A stretch of 53,970 nucleotides of DNA from Phoronis australis (GCA_002633005.1 NMRA01000411.1:355083-409052), one strand, 5' to 3'. Counted from the first letter of the stretch, positions 38,201-48,480 are shown. The notes: generated by a model not told the origin, from the letters alone. Numbers and translations: made by a program.

Positions 38201-41200
38201 AGAGATTTTTGAACTTGTGTATTGGTGTTCACATACTACAAAAATGCACCCCGGAAAGAAAATAGCACCATGCAGTTCTTAATATACTTACCGGCAACGT
38301 GTTTATACAAATCAGCCTGCAGACAGCAGAATAGATTGCAGAACAATAAACAAGACTTTGAAGAACCAATGGCAAAAATGGGGGGAAAACAAAACACCGA
38401 CTTACGTTCACAGCAACGAAGAATATAAGCTAACCAGCAGTAATGCATCAAATCCAGTTCATCTCAACATAGCATACGTACCCCTTCCACCATTGTGAAG
38501 GTGAGCTGGAACTCGTACAGTGGAGAGTAAGAAGTTGCGTTAAATTGGATAGTGTATTTATTGCCAAACACACCCAGTTTGGGACTGACGATCTGAACTA
38601 CCATTGGAACACCTGAAAAATAGGAAGGATGCGTTGATGCAGGAAGATGGTGAAACAAACTTTAAAACTCGTACAAGATAGATCCAAACATACTGAGAGA
38701 ATCTATCTGAGTAACGCAAAACCCGACTTACATAACTGACAGACTAAATCCACAAACTAGAACAACCGTGCAACAGTCTGAGCGAACTAAAAATCCAACT
38801 TGTGCATGTCTGGCGGCGCCTTTTACTGTACACGTGAGGAGAGAAGTAGCTGGAATGACGGAGTACAGCAAAAAATCTATTTACGACGAAAATTAAAGCT
38901 AAAACTTCCATTTTTTAATTTTCAATTGTTTCATTCTGTATTGCAACATATTCTCAAAAAATTAATCAGATGTTGTCTACTGACAGCTGACAATAGAGCT
39001 CCACTAGACCACGGTTAAGTCCTCAACTGAACACTTAAGATCATAATCAAAGTTATTCTGAGTTAGCAAAAGTATTCAATATTTGAATGGCATGGCACTG
39101 TAACAACACACATTAATTTTCATCTGGTGATGACTATCAACATTGAGAGGTACTTTAAAAGAAGTTTTACTGATCTCATTGGTACAAATGAATTTAATGA
39201 TCTGAATCATTTTTACCCCAAACATCACCATACATTGTACAAATAAATGTTTGCTAGCACCAGACACCATCCCTAGCACCAGGCACCATCGCTTGCCCCA
39301 GCACCATCGGTGACACCATGCAGGCAAAATCACAGGGAGCAGACACCATCGCTGGTACCAGGAATCAACGCTGGCATATCAGATGTCATCGTTGGCACCA
39401 ATCATCATCGGTGGCACCAGACACCATCAGTAGCACTAGACACCATCAGTAGCACTAGACACCATCAGTGGCATCGTACACCATTGCTGGCATTAACTGA
39501 CACACTCTCTTGCACCAGACACCATTGCTGGTGCTTGGGTTATCACCATGGGAACAACCACCATCGCTGGCACCAGACACTATCACTGGCACCAAACATC
39601 ACCAATGGTACCAAACACCATCAGTAGCATCAGGCACCAAAAGTGGCAACAACCACCATTGCTGGCACCAGATGCCATCAGTGACACCAGGTAAAATCGC
39701 TGGCTCCAGACACCATCACTGGCACCAACAAACATCGGTGGCAACAACCACCATCGCAGGTGCAAAACATCACCGTTGGCATGAAACACCATTGATTGTA
39801 CCAATTAATATTTGCCAGCACCAGACATTATCGCTGGCACTAGGCTAATCATTGCTGACACCAGGCACCACAACTGGCATCAGTCACCATCAGAGGCAAC
39901 AAGCACCATCAGTGACACGGTACACCATTGCTGGCATTGACAAACTCCCTTGCACAAGACACCATTGCTGNCACCATCAGTAGCACTAGACACCATCAGT
40001 AGCACTAGACACCATCAGTGGCATCGTACACCATTGCTGGCATTAACTGACACACTCTCTTGCACCAGACACCATTGCCGGTGCTTGGGTTATCACCATG
40101 GGAACAACCACCATCGCTGGCACCAGACACTATCACTGGCACCAAACATCACCATTGGTACCAAACACCATCAGTAGCATCAGGCACCAAAAGTGGCAAC
40201 AACCACCATTGCTGGCACCAGATGCCATCAGTGACACCAGGTAAAATCGCTGGCTCCAGACACCATCACTGGCACCAACAAACATCGGTGGCAACAACCA
40301 CCATCGCAGGTGCAAAACATCACCGTTGGCATGAAACACCATTGATTGTACCAATTAATATTTGCCAGCACCAGACATTATCGCTGGCACTAGGCTAATC
40401 ATTGCTGACACCAGGCACCACAACTGGCATCAGTCACCATCAGAGGCAACAAGCACCATCAGTGACACCGGTACACCATTGCTGGCATTGACACACTCCC
40501 TTGCACAAGACACCATTGCTGGTGCTTGGGTTATCACCGTTGGCATCAAACATCATGCCTATACTAACCCCTCAGAGTGATTGTCGCCGCAGCCTCTCCC
40601 ATACTGCTCTTGCCAACACAAGTGTAGTTCTTCTCAAGGTCACCCTGCTGTACTAGTTCTATCACAAGGCTGAAGATTTCTTTTGTACTGAGTTTGTCAC
40701 TGTCAACCTCGCTGCAAAAGAGTCATACTCTGTCAGCAGTATTTATAGTAAATTAGGCAAGCACCCCCATGTGGTGGCTTGAGATAGAGCTGGCCCTCCA
40801 ACCATCGATGCCAGAATGGAGTTAATCAGTTGTGTAGGATGTTAGCCACTAGGGGTCATCTTTCCAACTTGCTGTTGGGCTATAGAATCGATCAACGGGA
40901 AAACACAGTAATCATTTATGGAATTTTTAAAATCGATGCATTATAAGAGAAATTAGCGAATAGGTTTTCTTCCGTATCACGCCGAAGGCACGAGCATTAA
41001 TTTGCGGCTCGCTTAGGCGTTGTGGTAACAAAACTCCAAATGTTAGTGTAAGAGTTGTCTCATGATAGTAGTAAGTACATATTTATATAATATACATATA
41101 CATCAGTAATGACTTCAAATGAAATTTAAAAAATAATGCAGGAGTCTGCATTGTCTGATAAACGCAGCTGATGTCAACACGGTCAAAACTGGATCAGAAA

Positions 41201-44200
41201 GAACTCAGTTAGAGTGATAATGGACAAAAGCTAATGAACCGAACACCAAACCACATCTCCCACCATGAAAAAACCACCTTATATAGGTAATGAACACGTG
41301 TATCGCACATGGTTTGATGTTGACAATCATGATTTTCCCATTCTAGGTTCAAACTATTTTCACTAGCAATCTAGCTGAAGGCTTTAGTTAAGGCGTACTC
41401 TGAATAACTGTAGGACCTCTGTACATGACTGTTACCCAAATTGATGTGAAGCCATTTTTACATGAGAGACAGTTGTCACCGTGTCAGTTGTCACAGCGCG
41501 ACTTACTCAACTTAAGTCGCATTAACACCACATTAAATCATAAATTTTATCAGCAGGAGTCACTTACACCAAGACTGTCTGGGCAAGCTCACATAAACAA
41601 TAGCCAATGTCCAAACCACGTGTAATGCCAGCTAGCTGCTGATCACCCGAAAATACATTATTGAGCAAGCGCACTGAAAGATGATCCCTTTCCGCCCTAA
41701 CCCAATTGTGTTTAGACGTTTAGTTGAAACTGGAGCAACTGATCGAGTGCAACTTGCTCTATCTATCAAACCGGTGTCAAAAACTGGCCGGACCGCTCCG
41801 CGTCAGTCATGTTTACACACACACTCGCACCCGATCAGCTGTTAGGTGTGCCTTGTCAGCTGTCTCTTGTGTAAAGGTGGCTTAACTAACTGCAAGATTA
41901 CTCCACATATGCGAAACAATACCTCTTTGTAGACATGTGACTCAGTGTGGAAACATCAACACCATCAGCAAACCATTGCAAGTCCACGCGTGGGTAGGCA
42001 TCAAACACACATACCATGTTCACGTCTCTTTTCTTCGGTCCAGAGAACAACAAAGTCTCAGGAGCAAAAACCTCGGGTGGAACTAGAACAAAACCAGATA
42101 TTCTTAGAAATGCAATAGTTTGAGAAGCCGCGACGATTTACTAATCAATAAACAGATAGGAAAATGACAGGAAACAACAGAAATATTGCTCTTAATAAAC
42201 TGGATTGTTGGCGGAGGTGCAGACGACAATTTTCAGTTTTTGAAGTTTTCCACACCAAATATGTAAAACTATTCACATGAGATTCATGAGGAAATTACTA
42301 CTCACACGACACCTCAACTTTAACCTTTGCACCAACGGTGGCACCATAGCCGTTGAAAGCAAGACATGCATAGATTCCACCATCGAGTTTGGTCACTTTA
42401 TCAACAGAAAAAACTGGGTTTGCGATGGACCCTTCACCACTCGGTAAAGCAGCATCCTAAAAACAAAATGTAAATAAATATTTACAGACACCCTTTGAAT
42501 GGCCAAACAACCAGTGAAATAATTTTACACATTGTGGCCAAAGTTGTGCTTAGAACGTGGAATTCAGTTTCTGCCTAATTTTCTGAAATTATAATACACG
42601 TACTAGATAGAACAGTGGATCTTCGGTCACAATCTCAGCTCCCCCCTGCAGACACTCTTCAAATAGGATGAAACTTAGCAAACAGTTTGGCCAAAGTTCT
42701 GCTGGAATTTGAAGCTGCAGGTTTTTTTGAAAGATACATAGAGCAATGGATCTTTCATTTACAATCCAGAGCATGGGGTCTAATCTCAAACGCAAAATTA
42801 CTTTCGACATTTCCTGTTTCTTTGTGAACTCAAGTGTCTATTACTTTTGTATCAAAACACAACATTATGGTTTAGTCCAAGTTTGTACTGCATGACCTCT
42901 AGATTCGAGCTTCAAACTCTAACAAACAAACCATAATTTCAAGTTCAGACTCAATGATAGTGTGATGATCAACCAAGCCTGCCGTGTCAAACTCACTCAA
43001 CTGATTATACCTATCAGGTTGAAGTGGAAATTAACTTTTATTAACCCAGTGAGTCTTGTTAACATCTTATGACGAAACCCCAAACCAAATCTATTTGAAA
43101 CAGCCAAGTGGAAAATTAAGTTAAATTTGAGGCACACCTGCCTTAGGCCAAATGTGTAATTCACAATAACGCAAAAGAAGACGATCATGGCATAACTGGC
43201 GATGAAGTTAGGTACGAAGGTTTAACAACTGGTGACAATGGGCCCTCAGTCCTCAACAACTAGTCCCTCTTGAGTCCTTAAGCTCATAATGGATGCACAA
43301 AAATTAAACAGAAAATTATGATTTATGGTCGGGAAACACTGTAGCCAACGCTACCTCATGAGTCCCAGATTACCTCACGAGTCCACGTGATTGTGGGTGT
43401 GGGCCGACCCAACACAGAACAGTTCAGCTCTAGTCTGTCCCCTGGCTCTAGTCTGGCTTGAGTTGGAACAACCTCAAGATCATATGGAGGAACTAAAAAA
43501 AATTTTTAAGGTGATGCATGTTTATTGAAGAATACAAAGAGAATACAAGTAAATAATGACAAACCCGGAAATCGCGAAGCATATCTGGGTTGTAGACAGT
43601 ACATAGATGAAAGTACCGTAAACTCGCGGGTCAACGCCAATTCTCGAGTAATCGCCCATCCCCAACTTTTGGTCAATTTTTGGTTTTAAGCGCCCACTGC
43701 TTGGGTCATCGCCCATCCCCCTGCCAAATGTTTTCCCAATTTAAGCGCCTAGGCCGTTAACCCGGTACGGTACTAGAATTATATACACGTAAGTAGTAAG
43801 TATTCAAATATTTAGATGTGCTATTACGAACATATTAAAAACAAAAACATGTACAGATATGAAAATCAGAATTAACAAGATTTATAAACATTAGATAAAA
43901 GTTCACTAACATTGCTTAAGAGGAATTCACTGAGAAAAAGGTTGAAGTTTAGACTACTGTTTAATAATAATGTAACTTTAGTAGAGATATCATTACTGAA
44001 AATTCAAGGGCACCAGTTTTTGAAAACCGGTGACAGTAAAACCATGCAAGCGAATCACACGTCGACTGAAGGAAAAAACAGCATGTGGAATAATTGAATG
44101 TAAAGTTTTAAAAATCCACATAGTGACCTTCGTAAAACGGACGGACATTTTTAACTTTTATGATCGACATGTGTCCCGAATAATAGATAAATGACATGTA

Positions 44201-47200
44201 CGTTGCGAGGTCGTTACCAGAGATGAAAAGGACACCGAGGTAGGCGATATAAGGTCACATATTACGACTAATACAATTACAAGTAAATATAGTGAATACA
44301 GATAAGTAACATAAAAATGATTATCTCTGGTAAGATGGGCAATGAAAAAGAGCCACAAGATGTTGCAAAACAGCTCGTGCTCATCTGGACAATTTTTAAT
44401 TTAAATCTGAACCTGTAAAAGGGTGCCATTGTCCATCATAAAATCCTCATTTTTTGGCTACATAAAACGATACAAAAATCCTACAAAAATTCTTTTTAAG
44501 GTATAACTTAAAAATATGGGAATTTTTGTCGATGTGGACCTTTAAACATTGGGAGAAGGTACCACCTCCAGAAGCGTGAGTCTGCCTCTTATTAGCTAGT
44601 CCGTCCAATCCCACCTCCACACATTTTTGGCTGCAGAGTTGTAGTATTTGTCACCGCGATTTACAATCTCACGAAACGCCATTGAAGAAAACCACACTAT
44701 CCCAGGTGCCCCGGCAATGATGACAATTTACATTCCTCCAAAACAAAAAGAGCAACTTCCGCTTTCCGAGGTGAAAGTTGTCGGCAACGCCGCGGTAAGA
44801 AAGAAACTTGCCGCGGAAATTTTATATCAAATCCGATTTTTTTACGCAGAAATATAATAAAATACGCGGACAGAACATTTGAAAAAAGCGGAAATACGCG
44901 TTTCCGTGGATAATTCCAAGCCCTGACCATCTACAGTTCCTTGTGCAGACAGAACACAACCTTGTCATCGAAACTCACTCGCTGAGACCTTCACTGGTCA
45001 ATCCGCTAACCTTAAGTTACTAGAAAAGCTGCCATTGTCGTACAAACCATACAGCTTCAGCTGATGGTGTTGTTCTCTGAAGACTTCGGTAATCAGGCAC
45101 GGAATTACCCATCATCAACATGGTAGTAAACATAGGGAGATCGATGCAAAAATTTTTTACATCTCCATTTCAAAAAGTTTTTATGTAGCATACTTGAATA
45201 GTTCATGAAAAGTATACATTGTTAGGTTAGACAATAGTAAAACAGACATACAAGCAACTGTCCATCGCAGACATAGACCATGAACACAACTTATCTACAG
45301 TCAAATTTTGAAACTTTCATTGATTGTATGAATAGTTTTTTTGGAAATTTAGGGTCACTTAATACTTTAGTCGAAGAAGAGTCCGGCTTCAGGCCTCTAA
45401 AAACGTAGATCTGCCACTTAACATCTTAACATTTGATCTCACCTTTCACTTGCACTTCAGTGGCATGAGCAGCACTTCTACCGTCCAAGTTTGAGCATTC
45501 GTAGACGCCATCATGAATCTGCCAGTTCACGTTGATGAGCGTAAGGTTAGATGTGTACTCTAAGTCCCCATCCACCCGAGCTTGGCCCATCAACGTTGTC
45601 TCCACTGAATCCAGAATCCTATTTCCGCGTGTGAGGGCTTGACTATGATCCTGATTTTTAGGTGTGAACTTCCAGACAATAAAGGGGTCACCTGGAAATT
45701 GTAGAAAGGTCAAGGCCAAAACTATTCACAAGATAAATCTCACCTGAATTTCGGAAACATTGGCCTACAAGTGAATTTTCGTTTCATCATTTTTTCATGC
45801 TACATATACAGCCGCAAATAAAATGGTTTTCCATGTTCAAAGTTTGTACCAGAGTCGCCATCAGACAAAGTTTTGAACAACTGTGGAAAGTCACAACAAC
45901 CTGAGACATGATACAAAACGTACCGAGAGTGGCGTTCATGAAGTAATATCCTACGAGACCGAAGGTCGAGGTCAATTCGCAGAATAATGTCGAGTGGGAT
46001 ATTACTCCATCTACGCTAATCGAGGTACGTTTTGTATTTATCCAATATGCTTCAAAGTCCCAAGTTTCTTTCATTTTTTGGCAGTCACCCAGACTGTTCA
46101 CATGGCGGATCACATCTTACATGTAATAATACTTGCGTGTTGGGTTACAAGTTTTCTCTAATAAAAGAAAAGGTTTTAAATGTAATGATTTCTTAATTGA
46201 AAAGAGATAGCAAAGATGAAAACAACGGTAATTGAGCATTGAACTTTAACATTTGCTGACAATAGTTAAATAACATTTGCTATTGAGTTGCAGCATGGCG
46301 AATGTTATTTACACTACTGCAATTGAATTACTTTAAACTATTTTCGGAAAGTTTGATCATTGAAATGGCTAACAACGTTGAGTCGACATTGACCTATCTT
46401 TTAAACTTTCCATGTCAACGGTCACTGTTGAAGTAGTGCGGGAGGTGAATACGTAAAACAATATTACATGGCCGTATTGCACTCGACTCAGATTCAATGA
46501 ATATGAGATAAATCACATGTGACCAGACTCTAGGTTCCAAGAGTGAGCTTGATCTCAATTGTAGTGCTGGTAACAATACAGTAAAAGTCTCCACTTATTT
46601 CGCACAAAGACAATTGCAAAAAGTGGCGTTTTCCCATTTTTCAAAGNACAGACGTTCAGTATTAATGATGACTTCTGAGGGATTTGACAAATGAAGAAGC
46701 CGTTTTACAGGGCCTCGTTTGCCTGAGGGGAAAGATGCCTGTATCTTCCGAGGGGGGATTTTTTGGGTGAGAAAGTCCTGCGTCCTCTTGGACAAAATTT
46801 CACTGTCTGCCAAATTTTAAGAACCTTCATCCAGCTTAGTGTTTTGAGGCCAACACAAACACACTAAAAACTTCAACTAGGGAGCGTGGCAATAAGATAC
46901 TGTAAAGTTTCCTCAAATTTGAACAAAAATAATGGCCATAATTGACATTTTTTATATTTCTAATGCCCACTGTACTGCCAAAAACGCACAAAATTTCATG
47001 GTGTGTTTGTTGGTGTCACCCGTACTATATAATGTTTTTTCAAACAATAAGCAAAATTGTCTTTGTTTATTCTTGTTGACAGTTTCAATAACGTAAAATT
47101 TCCTTGTTCCGCCATATTATGTTCTAATTTGCTAACACTTTACCATAAGTCATATCTATCCAAAGAGTCATCAGCCAGGTTTCCATTAACAAAACACCTT

Positions 47201-48058
47201 CGTCAAATTTTGGTGCTCCTTACCGTTAGGCAGATTACACGGTGGTTAACAACAAGGAGCACTAAAACGGTGCACGATGTGTGACGTGCGTACCGGAGCT
47301 GTGTTGAAACTAACAGGTGCCGTCTTCGTCTTCATAGAAATACGTATCAACTTGTATGCCGGAGTAATATAACAGGGATTAATGGTATCGAGATTTTCCG
47401 TAGATAAGCCCATGGGCGTGTATTCGGAAAATGAAAAATTTCAGACGTTTTGGTAACACCAAATAAACGCCCGGAAGAAGGGGCGTTTTAACGAAAAGTC
47501 ATAGGTTTCCTGATATTTTTTACTTAAAAATGTGTTTTAAATTTTACGTTAATAAATGCATAGTTCGCCAGCACTTTGTTCGTTTTTATAAATGATAAAT
47601 GCTCCACAAAACTGAATTTTTGACTAAAAGTTGACGGTTAGTGGGCATTTAAAGGAAATTTTCCGAATAAACGCCGTACTATCAGAAGTTGTTACACCAA
47701 ATATACGGCCACGGGTGTTTATTCGGCATAATTTTCCGAATAAATGTGCATGGGCGTTTCATCGGGTGAGCTTACCTACGGAAAACCCGGCATTTGCCAT
47801 TGGGGCTTGGCTATTCAAAACTCATAGGGGGTAATAAAACAACCATCTTCTCAGCCAGACCATACGCCCTACATTAAGCTGTTTTCCTACACAAACCAAC
47901 TGGGACAGCTGTATGATTAAGAGTAGGGTTTCAGACCTTGCATTTCAATTTCAAGTCATTACGGTGTTCTCCCGTTCAGTGACTTTACCAGACGTAGAGG
48001 GTTGTGAGCATGTGATAACATCTAGCCCCTTTGTTAACTGCCAAGCACAGTCTTTTGT
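26177..48058 (-). CDS. Gene B: GPI-anchored Ig/FN3 surface protein (5' end not found)
   Basis: Exons on the minus strand, 5' to 3': 48058-47989, 45691-45443, 43492-43374, 42456-42306, 42082-41923, 40711-40569, 38612-38482, 34219-34030, 33649-33560, 32367-32245, 26292-26177. All junction phases agree and all introns are GT-AG. In order the protein has a V-like Ig domain, two further Ig domains, one fibronectin III domain, a Thr-rich stalk, an acidic/Gly-rich segment and a hydrophobic C-terminus without cytoplasmic tail, typical of GPI anchoring. About 513 residues are visible. By domain content it is a cell-surface adhesion or recognition protein. The signal-peptide exon must lie upstream of 48058 and was not identified. 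The N gap 36537-37169 falls in one intron; phases on either side match without a missing exon. Confidence 0.85.
26872..27080. repeat. Decayed taccgtaaat-type dispersed repeat, copy 1
   Basis: Begins taccgtaaatactc and continues with gttaacgcca, cacccacccct and a later ctactcgggctatcgc block. The same series of words occurs at 43614-43770, diverged. It lies in the last intron of gene B. Confidence 0.5.
27441..27680. mobile_element. 240-bp MITE with CAGAGGC termini
   Basis: Left terminus CAGAGGCAGATCTA and right terminus (reverse complement CAGAGGCGGTCTACAGG) are inverted. Inner G-rich (ggggga) and C-rich blocks sit near the ends. A short ccaca lies directly outside both ends and may be a remnant of the target duplication. 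No coding capacity; hAT-like affinity is inferred from the termini. Confidence 0.6.
29050..29760. repeat. ACGTGT/CACGTTTG-rich repeat block with inverted and tandem copies
   Basis: AACGTGGAGTATTG at about 29097 is inverted as CAATACTCCACGTT at about 29200. To the right, a unit of about 110 bp (acacgtttg, then atgctacgcttgacaagtga, then ttttgcacgtgcc) recurs in diverged form at about 29570 and 29680. Words of the type ttttacacgt and acgtgtaaaa recur through the whole block. This looks like a decayed composite repeat in a gene B intron. Confidence 0.6.
31619..31619. other. Single ambiguous base
   Basis: One N within unremarkable intron sequence, with no visible duplication on either side, unlike the Ns at 39971 and 51484. 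Another isolated N is at 46647. Confidence 0.9.
31880..32030. repeat. Dispersed repeat, copy 2 (partner of 3840-4040)
   Basis: Shares an ordered set of words with the gene A intron copy, including attatttgat-gcccct and tgaatccga-gccattt. It lies 0.2 kb downstream of a gene B exon. Element class is unknown. Confidence 0.45.
32245..32367 (-). CDS. Gene B exon: acidic and Gly-rich juxtamembrane segment
   Basis: Acceptor ctattcag and donor GTGAGA; phase 1 in and out (a cassette that could be skipped). It encodes a Thr/Glu/Asp-rich stretch (DLATTTEHPW, ELETEAVDD) ending in GGGDDGGK. No domain is recognised; a flexible spacer is inferred. Confidence 0.7.
33560..33649 (-). CDS. Gene B exon: Thr-rich stalk
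   Basis: Acceptor ttttttag and donor GTAAGA; phase 1 in and out, so it could be skipped without changing the frame. It encodes GATAPPSTTMKTTTIMPTTT and a short remainder, a likely O-glycosylated stalk. Confidence 0.8.
34030..34219 (-). CDS. Gene B exon: second half of the fibronectin III domain
   Basis: Acceptor ttttccag and donor GTACGT; phase 0 in, phase 1 out. It contains the FN3 E-G strand signature YTIEGLQPESTYKVYMRARN followed by GNSSLSQPFWFTT: the L-x-P-x-x-x-Y core and a sequon (NSS). Confidence 0.9.
36406..36432 (-). other. Possible alternative first exon with promoter-like motifs
   Basis: On the minus strand CCGGGT and an ETS-type ACTTCCGG lie just upstream of CAAAATGGCGG, a YY1-type motif overlapping an ATG. 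The ATG opens nine codons (MAVFLRVRI) directly followed by the strong donor GTGAGT at 36405-36400, phase 0. This resembles a housekeeping-type first exon, inside a gene B intron on the same strand. The partner exon is unknown. Confidence 0.3.
36537..37169. other. Assembly gap (633 Ns)
   Basis: Run of N in the gene B intron between the two FN3 exons. Matching phases and a complete FN3 domain across it mean no coding exon needs to be missing. Confidence 1.
38090..38130. repeat. (GT)n microsatellite
   Basis: GT dinucleotide run with interspersed GC and GA near its edges, in a gene B intron. Confidence 0.9.
38482..38612 (-). CDS. Gene B exon: first half of the fibronectin III domain
   Basis: Acceptor tttttcag and donor GTACGT; phase 1 in, phase 0 out. 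It encodes VPMVVQIVSPKLG, then NKYTIQFNATSYSPLYEFQL, the A-C strands of an FN3-like sandwich. It is assigned to FN3 because the next exon completes a clear FN3 domain. Confidence 0.75.
39254..40560. repeat. About 19-bp minisatellite (GCACCAGACACCATCRSTG type)
   Basis: Tens of units of about 19 bp such as TAGCACTAGACACCATCAG and tggcaccagacaccatcgc. A 550-bp higher block at 39422-39970 is repeated almost exactly at 39972-40521, joined by one N at 39971. His/Trp/Thr-rich open frames of 70-112 codons across it are products of the repeat, not genes. It abuts the donor site of the gene B exon at 40569. Confidence 0.92.
40569..40711 (-). CDS. Gene B exon: second half of Ig3
   Basis: Acceptor ttttgcag and donor GTTAGT; phase 2 in, phase 1 out. 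It encodes EKNYTCVGKSSMGEAAATI, the F-G strands with the second Cys and an N-glycosylation sequon (NYT). The donor lies directly next to the 19-bp minisatellite in the following intron. Confidence 0.85.
40760..40920. repeat. Dispersed repeat, copy 1 (partner at 48300-48480)
   Basis: Shares with 48300-48480, in the same orientation, the words ggggtcatc, TGTTGGGCTATAGAATCGA and gatcaac-ggaaaac-c-gtaat in order. Both lie in gene B introns or flank. Class unknown, possibly SINE-like. Confidence 0.6.
41923..42082 (-). CDS. Gene B exon: first half of Ig3
   Basis: Acceptor tgttctag and donor GTATTG; phase 1 in, phase 2 out. It encodes PPEVFAPETLLF, then VNMVCVFDAYPRVDLQWF with the B-strand Cys and core Trp 12 residues apart. 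Confidence 0.85.
42306..42456 (-). CDS. Gene B exon: second half of Ig2
   Basis: Acceptor tgtttttag and donor GTGAGT; phase 0 in, phase 1 out. It encodes VTKLDGGIYACLAFNGYG, the F-strand Cys motif, and ends VKVEVS. A nearer GTGTCG could be an alternative donor but would break the phase with the next exon. Confidence 0.9.
43374..43492 (-). CDS. Gene B exon: first half of Ig2 (I-set)
   Basis: Acceptor ttttttag and donor GTAATC; phase 1 in, phase 0 out. It encodes PPYDLEVVP, then GDRLELNCSVLGRPTPTITW, a textbook I-set B-C segment. The domain boundary and split match gene A exon 4. Confidence 0.9.
43614..43770. repeat. taccgtaaa-type dispersed repeat, copy 2
   Basis: Begins taccgtaaactcgcgg and contains three alternating versions of tcgcccatcccc and ttaagcgcc, ending ccggtacggta, roughly inverted relative to its start. 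Related to 26872-27080 and suggestive of a MITE family. Confidence 0.55.
44695..44931. mobile_element. Possible decayed hAT-like element end
   Basis: Read on the minus strand from 44931 the sequence starts CAGGGCTTGGAATTATCC, a typical hAT-MITE type terminus, and continues with repeated ttccgc/gcggaa words. The other end is not clear. Short open frames here show no family resemblance. Confidence 0.3.
45443..45691 (-). CDS. Gene B exon: main part of Ig1
   Basis: 249 bp, phase 1 in and out, acceptor atttccag and donor GTGAGA. It opens DPFIVWKF (core Trp) and ends with NWQIHDGVYECSN, the F-strand motif with the second Cys. It contains an N-glycosylation sequon (NLT). The first Cys comes from the exon at 47989-48058. 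Confidence 0.9.
45911..46037. mobile_element. 127-bp MITE with ATACAAAACGTACC termini
   Basis: The first 14 bases ATACAAAACGTACC are exactly inverted at the right end, and the inverted symmetry continues inward over about 49 bases (gaagtaatatcc against ggatattactcc). There is no coding content; an open frame across it is incidental. It lies in the gene B intron just upstream of the main Ig1 exon. Confidence 0.7.
47394..47785. mobile_element. 392-bp MITE with TTTTCCGTAGRTAAGC termini
   Basis: Left terminus TTTTCCGTAGATAAGC (47394-47409) is inverted at 47770-47785 with one mismatch. Internal words cggaaaat, aataaacgcc and gggcgtt recur in both orientations. Non-autonomous; it lies between the two Ig1 exons of gene B. 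Confidence 0.7.
47989..48058 (-). CDS. Gene B exon: B-strand part of Ig1 (most upstream exon found)
   Basis: On the minus strand an acceptor cataccag precedes 70 bp that end in phase 1 at GTAAAG. It encodes TKDCAWQLTKG followed by LDVITCSQPSTSG. Joined to the next exon (DPFIVWKF) this gives a Cys-to-Trp spacing of 13 residues, right for an Ig domain, and the phase fits. The acceptor could instead be the CAG just before TTAACA. An in-frame stop lies a little upstream, so another exon must precede it in phase 0. A plus-strand open frame over the same bases is its shadow. Confidence 0.6.
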
Positions 48059-48299
48059 CTGGTATGACAACAGGCAGGCCAGTTATCTACCAGGATTATT
48101 ACAGACCATGTGTGAACACAGTCAAACCCAGAGTGAATTGGTACGTTCGGAAAGAATAGATTGTCGTAACTTCGGTTGTAGTTGGGCGATTTTAGTGATT
48201 CAAAAACTAAACATGATCAGCATTTGACGAGAAATTCAGAAATGCTATTGGTTTATGTTGAAATATATTATAACTTAACTTTTACTTTTAACAGCACAG

Positions 48300-48480
48300 C
48301 CCAGTCAGGCTAGATACGATCTTATTGGAGATTACAGCAATTATCAAATAAAAGAGCGCTGGTCCTAATTAATCAGATTTGTGTAAGATATTGGCTACAG
48401 GGGTCATCCTCCCTCCCAACTTATTGTTGGGCTATAGAATCGAACAAGTTGGGATCAACAGGAAAACGCCGTAATGTGAC
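48300..48480. repeat. Dispersed repeat, copy 2 (partner at 40760-40920)
   Basis: See the partner copy for shared words. This copy carries an extra acaagttggg after the shared ctatagaatcga. Confidence 0.6.

Noticed and set aside
39310-40580. His/Trp/Thr-rich open frames of 70-112 codons on both strands
   Set aside because: They are translations of the 19-bp minisatellite, duplicated with its block, with no domain and no splice context.
45787-46113. Minus-strand open frame of 108 codons
   Set aside because: It runs across the 127-bp MITE and shows no domain or fitting splice phase with neighbouring gene B exons.
47100-47160. Minus-strand METWLMTLWIDMTYG followed by a GT donor as a gene B signal peptide
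   Set aside because: It is too short and not hydrophobic enough, and it lies between the two Ig1 exons rather than upstream of them.
47913-48227. Plus-strand open frame of 104 codons with several Cys
   Set aside because: It overlaps the minus-strand exon encoding LDVITC, which fits the gene B Ig1 fold and phase. The plus frame has no recognisable family.
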